A stretch of 64,000 nt of DNA from JAJPHU01 sp035553375 (GTDB lineage: Bacteria; Planctomycetota; Planctomycetia; Gemmatales; Gemmataceae), in NCBI GenBank assembly GCA_035553375.1, contig DATNCY010000015.1:1-64000 (forward strand), in the 5' to 3' direction. Below the pieces are notes generated by a model that was not told where the DNA came from, did no database searches, and was given only the letters and a program-made list of their open reading frames with translations. Of the stretch, positions 52,632 to 59,812 are shown piece after piece (within the stretch, counting starts at the first letter, position 1; each line of letters begins with the position of its first letter). A program made the translations under genes and the position numbers.

Positions 52632-53300
52632 TCACACCTTGCCGGCGGGAACCCAGACCCCGGATTCGGCTGGTAAGCCAAGTCCATTGAGCAAACCGTC
52701 GCCCAACAGAGCGCCACACTCACTCTCGGCTTGCAACAGTTCGGTTAAGACCGGAGACACCGCCGCAGCCAGTTCGGTAAGCAATTCCCGGCGCCGTTCC
52801 AGTGCCGCCTGTCGGCGCTGCTCCAATGCTTGCTGCCCAGCCGCCCGGATTTCGTCATCGAGAGCGGATTGCTCTCGCGTGAGATGCGGTTGGATTACCG
52901 CAATGGCGGCATCCGTTGCCTTTTTCTGGCCGGCCAGCACCGTCTCGCGGACGGCGATGGTCTCCATCTCGGCAGGCAGATCTTTGACGCTCAGCAACGC
53001 CGGATCGACCCGGCGCTGCTCAAGGGATGCCAGTTCCTTGCTGATCACGTCGAGCTTGGCTTGCATCTGGTTTTGCTGCTGCTGCAAATCCGTCAGCTTG
53101 GTCTTGTGCTGAGACTTGGCGAGTGCCACTGAGACGGCCTGCTGTATCTCGGCGCGGAGGGCCGCTTGCACATCGGGAAACCCGCCGCCCACTCGAAAGA
53201 GACACGAAGCGCTCAAGCGCGTACCGTCCGTATCGGCCTGCAAGCGAAAATCTCCGGGCATCTGACTACCCGGCTCGGTCGCTGTGATGTTCCAATCCAC
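52632..53300 (-). CDS. Coiled-coil protein (222 aa)
   Basis: After a short beta-like N-terminus (MDWNITATEPGSQMPGDFRL) the protein is one long coiled coil from about 60 to 190 (KTKLTDLQQQQNQMQAKLDV, ISKELASLEQRR, QALEQRRQAALERRRELL). No enzyme motif is visible. It belongs to the minus-strand run and is a structural candidate. Confidence 0.55.
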   Translation of the reverse strand: MDWNITATEPGSQMPGDFRLQADTDGTRLSASCLFRVGGGFPDVQAALRAEIQQAVSVALAKSQHKTKLTDLQQQQNQMQAKLDVISKELASLEQRRVDPALLSVKDLPAEMETIAVRETVLAGQKKATDAAIAVIQPHLTREQSALDDEIRAAGQQALEQRRQAALERRRELLTELAAAVSPVLTELLQAESECGALLGDGLLNGLGLPAESGVWVPAGKV

Positions 53301-53335
53301 AAATCAACTCCTTAACATGTGTGAAAGTGAAAGCG

Positions 53336-53713
53336 TTAGCGCAGGCGTCGAACTACTCTGCTCGGTGCCCGTCCGAAAACCTCGGCGAAGTTGCTCCGGC
53401 TGTAACCGAGCGAGACCAACGCCGGTCGGTGTCGATCGAAATAAGCCACCGCCCGCGTGGTCTTCTCCGAGAAATCCATCTCGTCTTTCTTGGTCGGCGC
53501 CGGTACGTCATACCCCAGCGCTCGCAGGGCTTCATCTGGTTCTTGCACGCCGGCGTCGTCGGGATGAGACTGCATCCGCTCGGCGCTGACCTTGGCAACG
53601 TGACGAAGTTGCTCCAAGGTCATTCCTTCAAGGATGCTCAGGTCGAATCCGAAAAGTCTGGCCAGTTGAACGGCCAACTCGGTCCGATCACTGCGGTCTG
53701 TATCTGCCGCCAT
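53336..53713 (-). CDS. Hypothetical protein (125 aa)
   Basis: ATG 53713 with GGAG upstream gives MAADTDRSDRTELAVQLARL, helical N-terminal half, then EMDFSEKTTRAVAYFDRHRP and an Arg-rich end (FGRAPSRVVRRLR). The last part could be a small DNA-binding helix. No family is recognised. Confidence 0.5.
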   Translation of the reverse strand: MAADTDRSDRTELAVQLARLFGFDLSILEGMTLEQLRHVAKVSAERMQSHPDDAGVQEPDEALRALGYDVPAPTKKDEMDFSEKTTRAVAYFDRHRPALVSLGYSRSNFAEVFGRAPSRVVRRLR

Positions 53714-53735
53714 CTTCGTGTACTCCTCATGGTGG

Positions 53736-53936
53736 TTAGAAACAGCGCCGGCGCATGGCCGGCGGCGTGAGGTTCGGATCGATGCCAGCAGGCAGCACAG
53801 TCTTGTCACCGCCACTGACGGCATCGAGTAACTTGTTGAGCGCCTCGGTCGCATCGCCAGCCTCAACGACTCGCCGCCACGGATCGCGCGGGTGAAGACG
53901 AGACCAGCCAATCCAGAGGGTAGTTGTCGCGTTCAT
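53736..53936 (-). CDS. Small hypothetical protein (66 aa)
   Basis: ATG 53936 (MNATTTLWIGWSRLHPRDPW) overlaps the stop of the previous gene (ATGA at 53933-53936). The product is short and partly basic. Its close packing in the run supports it being real; no function can be named. Confidence 0.5.
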   Translation of the reverse strand: MNATTTLWIGWSRLHPRDPWRRVVEAGDATEALNKLLDAVSGGDKTVLPAGIDPNLTPPAMRRRCF

Positions 53937-54184
53937 CGTCCGCCCTCCGCTCTTCGCCGCTGTATGTGCGCCGTCGTCAGGCAGGCCGTCGCCTCGGCCA
54001 GACAACCGGCCACAGCCGCCAGCGTCCGCGCATCAATACCCGGTTCGTCCAGCCGGCGCCGCAGATATGACACCCGCTCTGCCAGGCGGTCAGCAATGCT
54101 CTGCGTGTCGCTGAGCGCACCCCAGTCAGCAGCGATCATGTCATCGCACTCATCGTCGGGACGGAACAATCGCAGTGCTGCCAT
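53933..54184 (-). CDS. Small helical hypothetical protein (83 aa)
   Basis: ATG 54184 (MAALRLFRPDDECDDMIAAD) gives a helical protein (SIADRLAERVSYLRRRLDEP, LAAVAGCLAEATACLTTAHI). The 4-base overlap with the next gene indicates translational coupling. No family is recognised. Confidence 0.5.
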   Translation of the reverse strand: MAALRLFRPDDECDDMIAADWGALSDTQSIADRLAERVSYLRRRLDEPGIDARTLAAVAGCLAEATACLTTAHIQRRRAEGGR

Positions 54185-54194
54185 CGAGAAAACC

Positions 54195-54449
54195 TCAACA
54201 CTGAGGACACGTCTGGGAATCGCCCATGAAGAGGTTGACCAGCACTTGCGGCGTGGGCGGTCGCACGGCCTCTATGATGGTCGCCGAAGTTTCAGCCCAC
54301 GATTCGCGTCGGCAACACCGTCCATCCCGTTCATGCAAAATGATCAACTCGGAATACTGCCCTGGCTGCGCCTCCAGGAGCCAGCGGCGGAAGCGGGCCA
54401 TCTCCGTGGGTTGACGCCGGACAAGTTTCAAATGATCGAACTGGATCAT
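54195..54449 (-). CDS. Small hypothetical protein (84 aa)
   Basis: ATG 54449 (MIQFDHLKLVRRQPTEMARF) with AGGAG upstream is preferred over 54470. The product ends with QTCPQC, a possible half zinc site. It directly follows the primase-polymerase gene (17 bases). The function is unknown. Confidence 0.5.
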   Translation of the reverse strand: MIQFDHLKLVRRQPTEMARFRRWLLEAQPGQYSELIILHERDGRCCRRESWAETSATIIEAVRPPTPQVLVNLFMGDSQTCPQC

Positions 54450-54466
54450 GGGGTGACTCCTGTGCG

Positions 54467-56935
54467 TCAAGCCGCGTCCGTATCGAATGGGGTTCGCGTA
54501 CTCTCAGTGTCCTCGCCGGGGGCAATGTAGGCAGTGGGCGAAGGCGGCTCCCTCCCTTCGTTCGACAAGTTGACAAGTTCGACAAGTTCGGCCGTTGGTT
54601 CTGTCGAACTTGTCGAACTTGTCAACTTGTCGATGGGTACATTGAGTCGGAAAAAACGTGGGGTAGGTCCAGCTATTGGCTTTGGCCCTTTTGCCCACCG
54701 CCCAAGACCAGCCCTGACGAGATCGTCCAGGGCCTTCTCCGCTTCTTCGGAGTTGGGATACTTTCTCGGTCGATACCGATTCAGATCGCGTCCAGAAATA
54801 CACGCCCCCCTTGCCTGGATTAGTTCGATCAAATCTCGCGTTGACGCTTCCGCGTGCGTCTCCGAAAGGATCCCGTAGACTCGCTCGGTTTCGTAGGCGA
54901 ACCACTTCACAATCGAAGTGGCCGCCTTGATCGTCGCGGCAGTTACTTCCGCTATGGCATCACCAGGTAGCCGAGAAACGGTATGGATGACGAGCGCCAG
55001 CCTCGCCGCGTAGCCTTCCTGCTTGGCAAGGGCTGACTTCAAATCGCCTTGTGCTTCGTTTTGCGTAATGGCAAAGGCGTCGTAAAACTCGTTCCACATC
55101 TTGGTTGCCGCTGTGGAAAGCGTAATCTCGTATGGATCCCCATTGTCTTTGGAGCCGAGCTTCAAAAGTTCGTCGATCAAGTTGCTGTATGCCGCCTCTG
55201 TGGCGGGATCGATATGCGTTGTAGGCCGGGCCTTGATCGAGGCAGGAGGCATGGCCAGCAGGAGACGTGCGGCCAGGCCGGAATCTCGATGCTCAGGGCT
55301 GAGGACTTGCCGTAAGATGCGGCCCTGGATAGTCCCGGTGATGCTAACGCCTGCCCTTGGCACAACGACCGAGCCTCGGCCGAGCCGATCGACGGAGAGA
55401 ATACCGGCACGATGAAGTTCGAGCCACCCCGCGGCGTCCGAACAACCGCCCTGTTTGTAGCGCTTGAATCCCCCAAACCAATTGGCCAGCTCGTCGCGAG
55501 TCACTAGCAGGCCGCGAGGGTTCTCCGCGAGAATAGGGGCCAGTTTTTCCAGGGTGACATCGGAGCAAACGACCCGGCGACGTTTCGGTTCGCTCGGCTC
55601 GGTCGCGGACTTCCCAGCCTTGTACTCTCTTAATTCCTTGGAGAAGGTTTCGAGGTCTTTCTTGTGTTGAACGAAGTATTCCACGTCTTTGATTTTGAGA
55701 TGTTCGACCGCGAGATCGTAGGCGGGAGATTTGAGAGTACCTGAATCCGCTACAACAACGGTCCACAATACAGATGGCTCTCGCCATCCCTGCCATGGCG
55801 CGATTCTGCGCGTGTTGCCAATGCAGCTGGCCAGGGTTGCCAGTGCGGGGAGCGCTATCAATGCGGGATCGACGTTCAAGCTCTTGGCACCTTCTTCAAC
55901 GTACCTGCGGACGACGCCGGGCAGATGCTCAGTCGGGAAGGGGCGGTAGAGAGCAACGGGTTGACAAATCGACAAGTTCGATTTGCTGTCCGTGATCGTA
56001 GGCGTTTGCCCTCGGTGGATCGCACCGTTTTGATTTCGCTCCTCGTTCAACAGCCATCCTCTCGGCTTGCCGTAGTCTACTGTGTTCGCCTCGGCGCATT
56101 TGTGCCGTAGTTCCCGCTCCGACCAGGGAGGGTCACAGCGCGGGTTGTAGTGCTGTGCGAGAATGGAATAACCGAACTCCGGCCCCAGGTCGAATCCCCA
56201 GACGATGACGCGAGCAGCATCCATCGTCTGGTTGTGACCTCCCTGTCCAGAGACAGCAGGCGGGATTCGGGCCAGGTACGCGATTGCCCGATCAACGATG
56301 GACGATCCGCCTCCCGCTGTCACCGTGACAGTCCGGCTTGCCGCCGCCTTCTCGCCGTTCTGCTTTGCCCAGGCGATAAGCCAACCAGGCGCGTCCGCCG
56401 GCTCGCACTTGGAAGGATGTATCTCCCACCTGTACGATCCATTTTTGTTCCGGGAGGGCGGCGCGACAACTAGGCCGTCTCGCCCCCTCACGTCGATTGG
56501 TAGGCCATGATGATTGCGACGGTTGACGATGCCGCCCTCGGCCGGCCACTTGAAGTAGTAGTGCCTCCCTCCGCTTCCAGATCGCGCCGTTGGCGTGCGC
56601 GGCAATCCGCTGTACTTGCGGACTAATTCCGCAAGCGCTTCGATCCCCGCCTCTCCGTCTGGCCCAACCATCCACACGCCAGATTCAGGGCCGGTCCTCA
56701 CGCCGACGTTGGCCACTGGCCAGCGCCGCCACCAGCTGCGGATCGCGTCCGCGTTGGCGGTGGCGTCTTTCAGCCCCTTGGTGGTACGGGGGTGTTTTCC
56801 GTGCTGTTTGCAGTCGGCCTTCCCGCAGCTGCAGCGCTCGCCATCGACGTGATGCAGCGGCATGATGTGCCAGCCCAGGCAGGCCAGATTCAGGGCCGAA
56901 GTGGGGAGACTGCTTTCGTTGTTTTTCATCGCCAT
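54467..56935 (-). CDS. Primase-polymerase (Prim-Pol) N-domain fused to DUF3987
   Basis: ATG 56935 (MAMKNNESSLPTSALNLACL) is used; GTG 57052 would add 39 residues. Residues about 20-200 match the bifunctional primase/polymerase domain: GWHIMPLHHVDGERC, GKHPRTTKGLKDAT, VANVGVRTGPESGVW, GSGGRHYYFKWP and PIDVRGRDGLVVAPPS. The catalytic DxD usually seen after the TG-SG strand reads MVGPDG, so one Asp is missing. Residues about 340-750 form a DUF3987-type region with a Walker-like VVADSGTLKSPAYD. Such fused proteins replicate plasmids and integrative elements. Its 3' end contains a 29-bp inverted repeat. Confidence 0.88.
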   Translation of the reverse strand: MAMKNNESSLPTSALNLACLGWHIMPLHHVDGERCSCGKADCKQHGKHPRTTKGLKDATANADAIRSWWRRWPVANVGVRTGPESGVWMVGPDGEAGIEALAELVRKYSGLPRTPTARSGSGGRHYYFKWPAEGGIVNRRNHHGLPIDVRGRDGLVVAPPSRNKNGSYRWEIHPSKCEPADAPGWLIAWAKQNGEKAAASRTVTVTAGGGSSIVDRAIAYLARIPPAVSGQGGHNQTMDAARVIVWGFDLGPEFGYSILAQHYNPRCDPPWSERELRHKCAEANTVDYGKPRGWLLNEERNQNGAIHRGQTPTITDSKSNLSICQPVALYRPFPTEHLPGVVRRYVEEGAKSLNVDPALIALPALATLASCIGNTRRIAPWQGWREPSVLWTVVVADSGTLKSPAYDLAVEHLKIKDVEYFVQHKKDLETFSKELREYKAGKSATEPSEPKRRRVVCSDVTLEKLAPILAENPRGLLVTRDELANWFGGFKRYKQGGCSDAAGWLELHRAGILSVDRLGRGSVVVPRAGVSITGTIQGRILRQVLSPEHRDSGLAARLLLAMPPASIKARPTTHIDPATEAAYSNLIDELLKLGSKDNGDPYEITLSTAATKMWNEFYDAFAITQNEAQGDLKSALAKQEGYAARLALVIHTVSRLPGDAIAEVTAATIKAATSIVKWFAYETERVYGILSETHAEASTRDLIELIQARGACISGRDLNRYRPRKYPNSEEAEKALDDLVRAGLGRWAKGPKPIAGPTPRFFRLNVPIDKLTSSTSSTEPTAELVELVNLSNEGREPPSPTAYIAPGEDTESTRTPFDTDAA
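54562..54633. repeat. 29-bp perfect inverted repeat inside the primase-polymerase gene
   Basis: Arm 54562-54590 carries three overlapping copies of GACAAGTT(C/G) and pairs perfectly with arm 54605-54633; the spacer is 14 bases. In protein it reads DKLTSSTSST and ELVELVNLSN. A related segment (TTGACAAATCGACAAGTTCG) lies at 55960-55979. Iteron-like repeats in a replication gene could mark an origin or limit translation. Confidence 0.85.
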
Positions 56936-57032
56936 GGCGCGTATGATGCTTTTGGGTGTTAGATTTGGGCCGGCCGGACTGGTGCGTTCGGTCGGCTCTT
57001 TTTTCGCGCCGGCCCAGCTCAAATTGGATCCA

Positions 57033-57239
57033 TCAAGTCTGCGGTTCGGCACCGTTCGCCGAACCGATCATGTATTCATCCAGATCGCAACGATCGAACA
57101 CGACGCGCCCCGGCGACGGGTGCAGCGCCCGGAGCTTGCCGGCTTGTGCCAGACGGCGCAGAGTCCACCGGCTGAGCCGGGTGTATCGCTCAGCCTCGGC
57201 GTAGTCGAAATACTGGCGGTCGATGGTCGCTGAGTGCAT
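57033..57239 (-). CDS. HTH_17/excisionase-like protein
   Basis: ATG 57239 (MHSATIDRQYFDYAEAERYT) after GAAGGAG gives 68 residues with the MerR-type recognition RLSRWTLRRLAQAGKLRALH, PSPGRVVFDRCDLDEYM. It lies just upstream of the primase-polymerase gene and is probably its regulator or the excisionase. Confidence 0.8.
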   Translation of the reverse strand: MHSATIDRQYFDYAEAERYTRLSRWTLRRLAQAGKLRALHPSPGRVVFDRCDLDEYMIGSANGAEPQT

Positions 57240-57314
57240 TTGCTGCTCCTTCTTGCTCTTGGCTGCCCCATGATGCCAAAACCAAGGACAGGAGGGCAAA
57301 GCTGCCCTGTCCGA

Positions 57315-57608
57315 TCAGTCAGGGTAATAGTCCACCATTTTTGTCCGCTTCCGCCGCTTCACTGGCTTCGTCGTCGCTGTGACAGTCCGCCCCCGCTCGA
57401 AGTCATGCAGAGCCTCTGGCATGATGACCCAGCTGGGCCGGCCGCACCGGGCGTCACGGCGGTTGACCGCGCGGAGCTGGCCAGCGACGATCCAGCCACG
57501 CACCTTGTCGGGTGAGACCCGATAGCGGCGGGCGATTTCGCGGACAGTCAGACCGGCGGTTGAATCCACTATCGCAGCTGCGCCGATGGCATTGAGGAGG
57601 CGTTTCAT
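57315..57608 (-). CDS. HTH DNA-binding protein (97 aa)
   Basis: ATG 57608 (MKRLLNAIGAAAIVDSTAGL) overlaps the stop of the next upstream gene. TVREIARRYRVSPDKVRGWI is a MerR/HTH_17-type helix-turn-helix, followed by VAGQLRAVNRRDARCGRPSW (wing) and a basic C-terminus (KPVKRRKRTK). The second of three small DNA-binding proteins in a row; redundancy suggests a regulatory switch. Confidence 0.75.
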   Translation of the reverse strand: MKRLLNAIGAAAIVDSTAGLTVREIARRYRVSPDKVRGWIVAGQLRAVNRRDARCGRPSWVIMPEALHDFERGRTVTATTKPVKRRKRTKMVDYYPD

Positions 57609-57811
57609 TTCACGCCTCCGTTGCGCAGCCAGGAGAGTACGATTTCCCGCGACCACCGGCGGCGGCCGGGTGTGGGCAGAGGCTTCGGGAGCCTGTTCTT
57701 GTTGTCGCGGAGCCACTTGCGTGCGGTTACTGTGCTGACGCCCAACAGATTGGCTAGTCCAGTGATGCCGATAACGGCAGTGTCTGCCGGGGGTGGTAGG
57801 GTGGCTGGCAT
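57605..57811 (-). CDS. HTH_17-type DNA-binding protein (68 aa)
   Basis: ATG 57811 (MPATLPPPADTAVIGITGLA) gives a short HTH: GITGLANLLGVSTVTARKWL, RDNKNRLPKPLPTPGRRRWS. It overlaps the next gene by 4 bases (ATGA). It is the first gene of the minus-strand run. The 285 bases upstream (57812-58096) contain an AT-rich patch (58010-58080) likely to hold the promoter and two copies of TGCCGCC...TCCTGGCGG (57870 and 57928). Confidence 0.75.
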   Translation of the reverse strand: MPATLPPPADTAVIGITGLANLLGVSTVTARKWLRDNKNRLPKPLPTPGRRRWSREIVLSWLRNGGVK

Positions 57812-58096
57812 GAGGTGTACTCCAGGATGCGAATGAGAACATGCTCTCCGTCTGGAGAGGCTTGACATGTTGCCGCCCGGTCCTGGCGGTCTACGAGTGG
57901 ATGCCATCCCTGACGGACTCGCCACATGCCGCCTGATCCTGGCGGGCTTTCCTGGAGTTCGCAGACCGTTGGTGATGGTCCGCTCTTGAGTTCGCCGTCC
58001 CATGCTAGACAGCTAATTTTGAGATGCTAATCGAAGTGTACAAAAATATACAAAAACAACAAGGTTATTTTTCGCTCGCGGTAAAAAGAAACAGAA

Positions 58097-58128
58097 AGGC
58101 CAGCGCTGCTATCTGGCAGCGCTGGCCT
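58097..58128 (-). terminator. Terminator of the integrase gene
   Basis: AGGCCAGCGCTGC (58097-58109) pairs with GCAGCGCTGGCCT (58116-58128); on the minus strand a T-rich tract (TTTCTGTTTCTTTTT) follows. It lies 36 bases after the integrase stop. Confidence 0.85.
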
Positions 58129-58164
58129 GCATAGGTTTCAGGCGGGATAGATGTGGTCTCTCGA

Positions 58165-59358
58165 TCAGATCGGTTCCGGTGTCGTCCTGGCGTCCGCCAG
58201 CGTGAACAGCCAGGCGCGAACATGTTCCGTCACCGCCTTGAGCCGTTCGTCGCTGATGCTCTCCCTGTACACCGAGGACATATGCGTTGACTCATGGCCC
58301 ATGATGTGATCGACGGCCGGCTGGTCTTTCGCTTCGTCGGCGATCGTTCTGAACGAGTGCCGGAGCGCGTAGAATCCGAGTCTCTTTCGCCCATTGATAT
58401 CCAGCTTGCGGAGCAATTTGCCCATCTCCTGGCTAACCGGGTTCGTGCTGGTGTCCTTGCTCCAACCGAGACCATACTTGGTGATGAACACCAGGCCGGC
58501 GTCTTCCTCACTCTTGGGAGCCGGCCGCTTGGCCAGTGCCTCCCGGATCGCGGCCTCGGTCTCCGGCCACAAAGGGCAGCGCCGGCCAACGCCTGTCTTT
58601 GGTCGCGGGTAGTCGATCCAGCCCGTCTCCAGGTCGAGGGCCGACAAGGGCAAATTGCCACAATCCGAGTTGCCGAAACCGCAGTTGATGCCGAGCAGGA
58701 TCATGGCTCTCATCGTGGGGCCGGCCTCGGTGAGCAATTGCCGAACTTCTTCCGCCGTGAACAGCTTTTGCCCTTGCTCGGCGCGGTGGATGCGCATGAC
58801 CTTCTTGGCCGGCCGCTGGAAGCCGGGACCGAAACGTAAGGGGCGGTCGATCATCTCGGCATCGTAGGCATACTTGAACACGGAGCGGACATACTGGATG
58901 ATCTTCGCCAGTCGGTGCGCTCCCCACTTCGCGGCCATGTGCTTGCGCAGAGCGGCGAAGTCATCCGGGCGAAGGTCATCCACGAGCCGAGACTTGCCCA
59001 GCCGGGTGATGAGCAAGTCCGTCGTGGCCTTGTATTCCGTCCAGGTTCGCGGCGACAATTCGCCGGCATCGAGCAGCGCTTGCTTGTGATTCAAGAATGC
59101 GTTGGCCACGTCCTTGACCGTCATGGCATCGGCATCGGGGCGCGGCGTCCGTCCAGCGTGCAAGTCTTCCTTCTGCTTCATGTAGGAGTCAAGGGCGGCG
59201 TCGGGATCGTCCCACTTGCCGAAGTAGTGGAGCTTGCCCCGGATCTTCTTGGCCCAGACGCCGGCGGCGTGCGGAAACAAGGGGAAGTCGGGATAGGGCT
59301 TGTTGGGCTTGGCGGACTTGCCAGAGCGAACCGGAGAGGTAGAATCAGTGTCAGACAT
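58165..59358 (-). CDS. Tyrosine recombinase/integrase of the tRNA-Met element
   Basis: ATG 59358 (MSDTDSTSPVRSGKSAKPNK) gives 397 residues: an AP2-like N-terminal arm domain (VWAKKIRGKLHYFGKWDD), a core-binding domain (about 85-180) and a catalytic domain. The second-half motifs are intact (YALRHSFRT, MGHESTHMSSVYRE with Tyr). At the place of the first catalytic Arg it reads LLGINCGFGNSDCGNLPLSA, with no Arg, as I recall from a planctomycete-type group of integrases. It ends 36 bases before its terminator and its start faces the right attachment site, 158 bases away. Confidence 0.9.
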   Translation of the reverse strand: MSDTDSTSPVRSGKSAKPNKPYPDFPLFPHAAGVWAKKIRGKLHYFGKWDDPDAALDSYMKQKEDLHAGRTPRPDADAMTVKDVANAFLNHKQALLDAGELSPRTWTEYKATTDLLITRLGKSRLVDDLRPDDFAALRKHMAAKWGAHRLAKIIQYVRSVFKYAYDAEMIDRPLRFGPGFQRPAKKVMRIHRAEQGQKLFTAEEVRQLLTEAGPTMRAMILLGINCGFGNSDCGNLPLSALDLETGWIDYPRPKTGVGRRCPLWPETEAAIREALAKRPAPKSEEDAGLVFITKYGLGWSKDTSTNPVSQEMGKLLRKLDINGRKRLGFYALRHSFRTIADEAKDQPAVDHIMGHESTHMSSVYRESISDERLKAVTEHVRAWLFTLADARTTPEPI

Positions 59359-59439
59359 GGCAACACTCCTGAAAAGCAAGTTGCTGTGTTTTTGGCCGGT
59401 GCGTGTACAAGACGCCCGGCCACTGTTTTTCTAGTATAT

Positions 59440-59459
59440 GGGTGTAACAGCGGGTGTAA
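59440..59459. other. GGGTGTAA repeats, possible integrase arm sites (right)
   Basis: GGGTGTAACA at 59440 and GGGTGTAAAG at 59452 are direct copies 12 bases apart, matching the GGGTGTAG pair at the left end of the element. They lie between the integrase start and attR. Confidence 0.45.
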
Positions 59460-59516
59460 AGGTGAGTAGGTAAGAGGGAAGGAAAGAGCCGTAAGCCCTT
59501 GCGATTGCAGTCTTTC

Positions 59517-59589
59517 GGCGGCGTAGCTCAGAGGTTAGAGCAGCGGCTTCATAAGCCGCGTGTCGCTGGTTCGATCCCAGCCGCCGCTA
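59517..59589 (+). tRNA. tRNA-Met (anticodon CAT), intact copy at attR
   Basis: Acceptor GGCGGCG pairs with CGCCGCT (one G-U), D-arm GCTC/GAGC, anticodon stem GCGGC/GCCGC around TTCATAA with CAT, and T-arm GCTGG/CCAGC around TTCGATC. CCA is not encoded. The first 38 bases equal attL, so the 5' half and its promoter come from the element while the 3' half is chromosomal. A CAT anticodon could also be tRNA-Ile2 after lysidine modification; Met is taken as default. Confidence 0.93.
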
Positions 59590-59593
59590 CTAC

Positions 59594-59635
59594 AAAAACC
59601 CCCGTGAATCCTAGACTGAGGACCACGGGGGTTTT
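59594..59635 (+). terminator. Rho-independent terminator after tRNA-Met
   Basis: AAAAACCCCCGTG (59594-59606) pairs with CACGGGGGTTTT (59624-59635), a strong stem ending in T. It follows the tRNA by 4 bases. Confidence 0.85.
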
Positions 59636-59812
59636 CTTCATTCATACATAAACAGCCCGGCTCGAAAAAAACCGTTGCTTTCCCAGCCGGGTCGGGCGAC
59701 AATAGCTGTGCTGCCGATTTTAAGCGAGCGGCACCGTCCTCCCCGGACGGATGACCACACCGCTCGCTTCTCCTGCCTTAACGGTCCTGCCTTACTAGGG
59801 GGGTATGTTCCA

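Larger units (their letters stand above)
44467..59554. mobile_element. Integrative element of about 15 kb in tRNA-Met
   Basis: It is bounded by the 38-bp direct repeat, with a tyrosine integrase (58165-59358) beside the right attachment site and intact tRNA-Met. It carries XRE-regulated small genes on the plus strand (45560-49294) and a long minus-strand run from three HTH proteins through the primase-polymerase to a tape-measure-like protein. Structural phage genes such as capsid, portal and large terminase are absent, so a satellite or non-phage integrative element fits better than a full prophage. Confidence 0.93.

Noticed and set aside
44467..59554. Element considered as a complete prophage
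   Set aside because: Only a tape-measure-like and a small-terminase-like protein are phage-like; capsid, portal, protease, large terminase and lysis genes are not visible.
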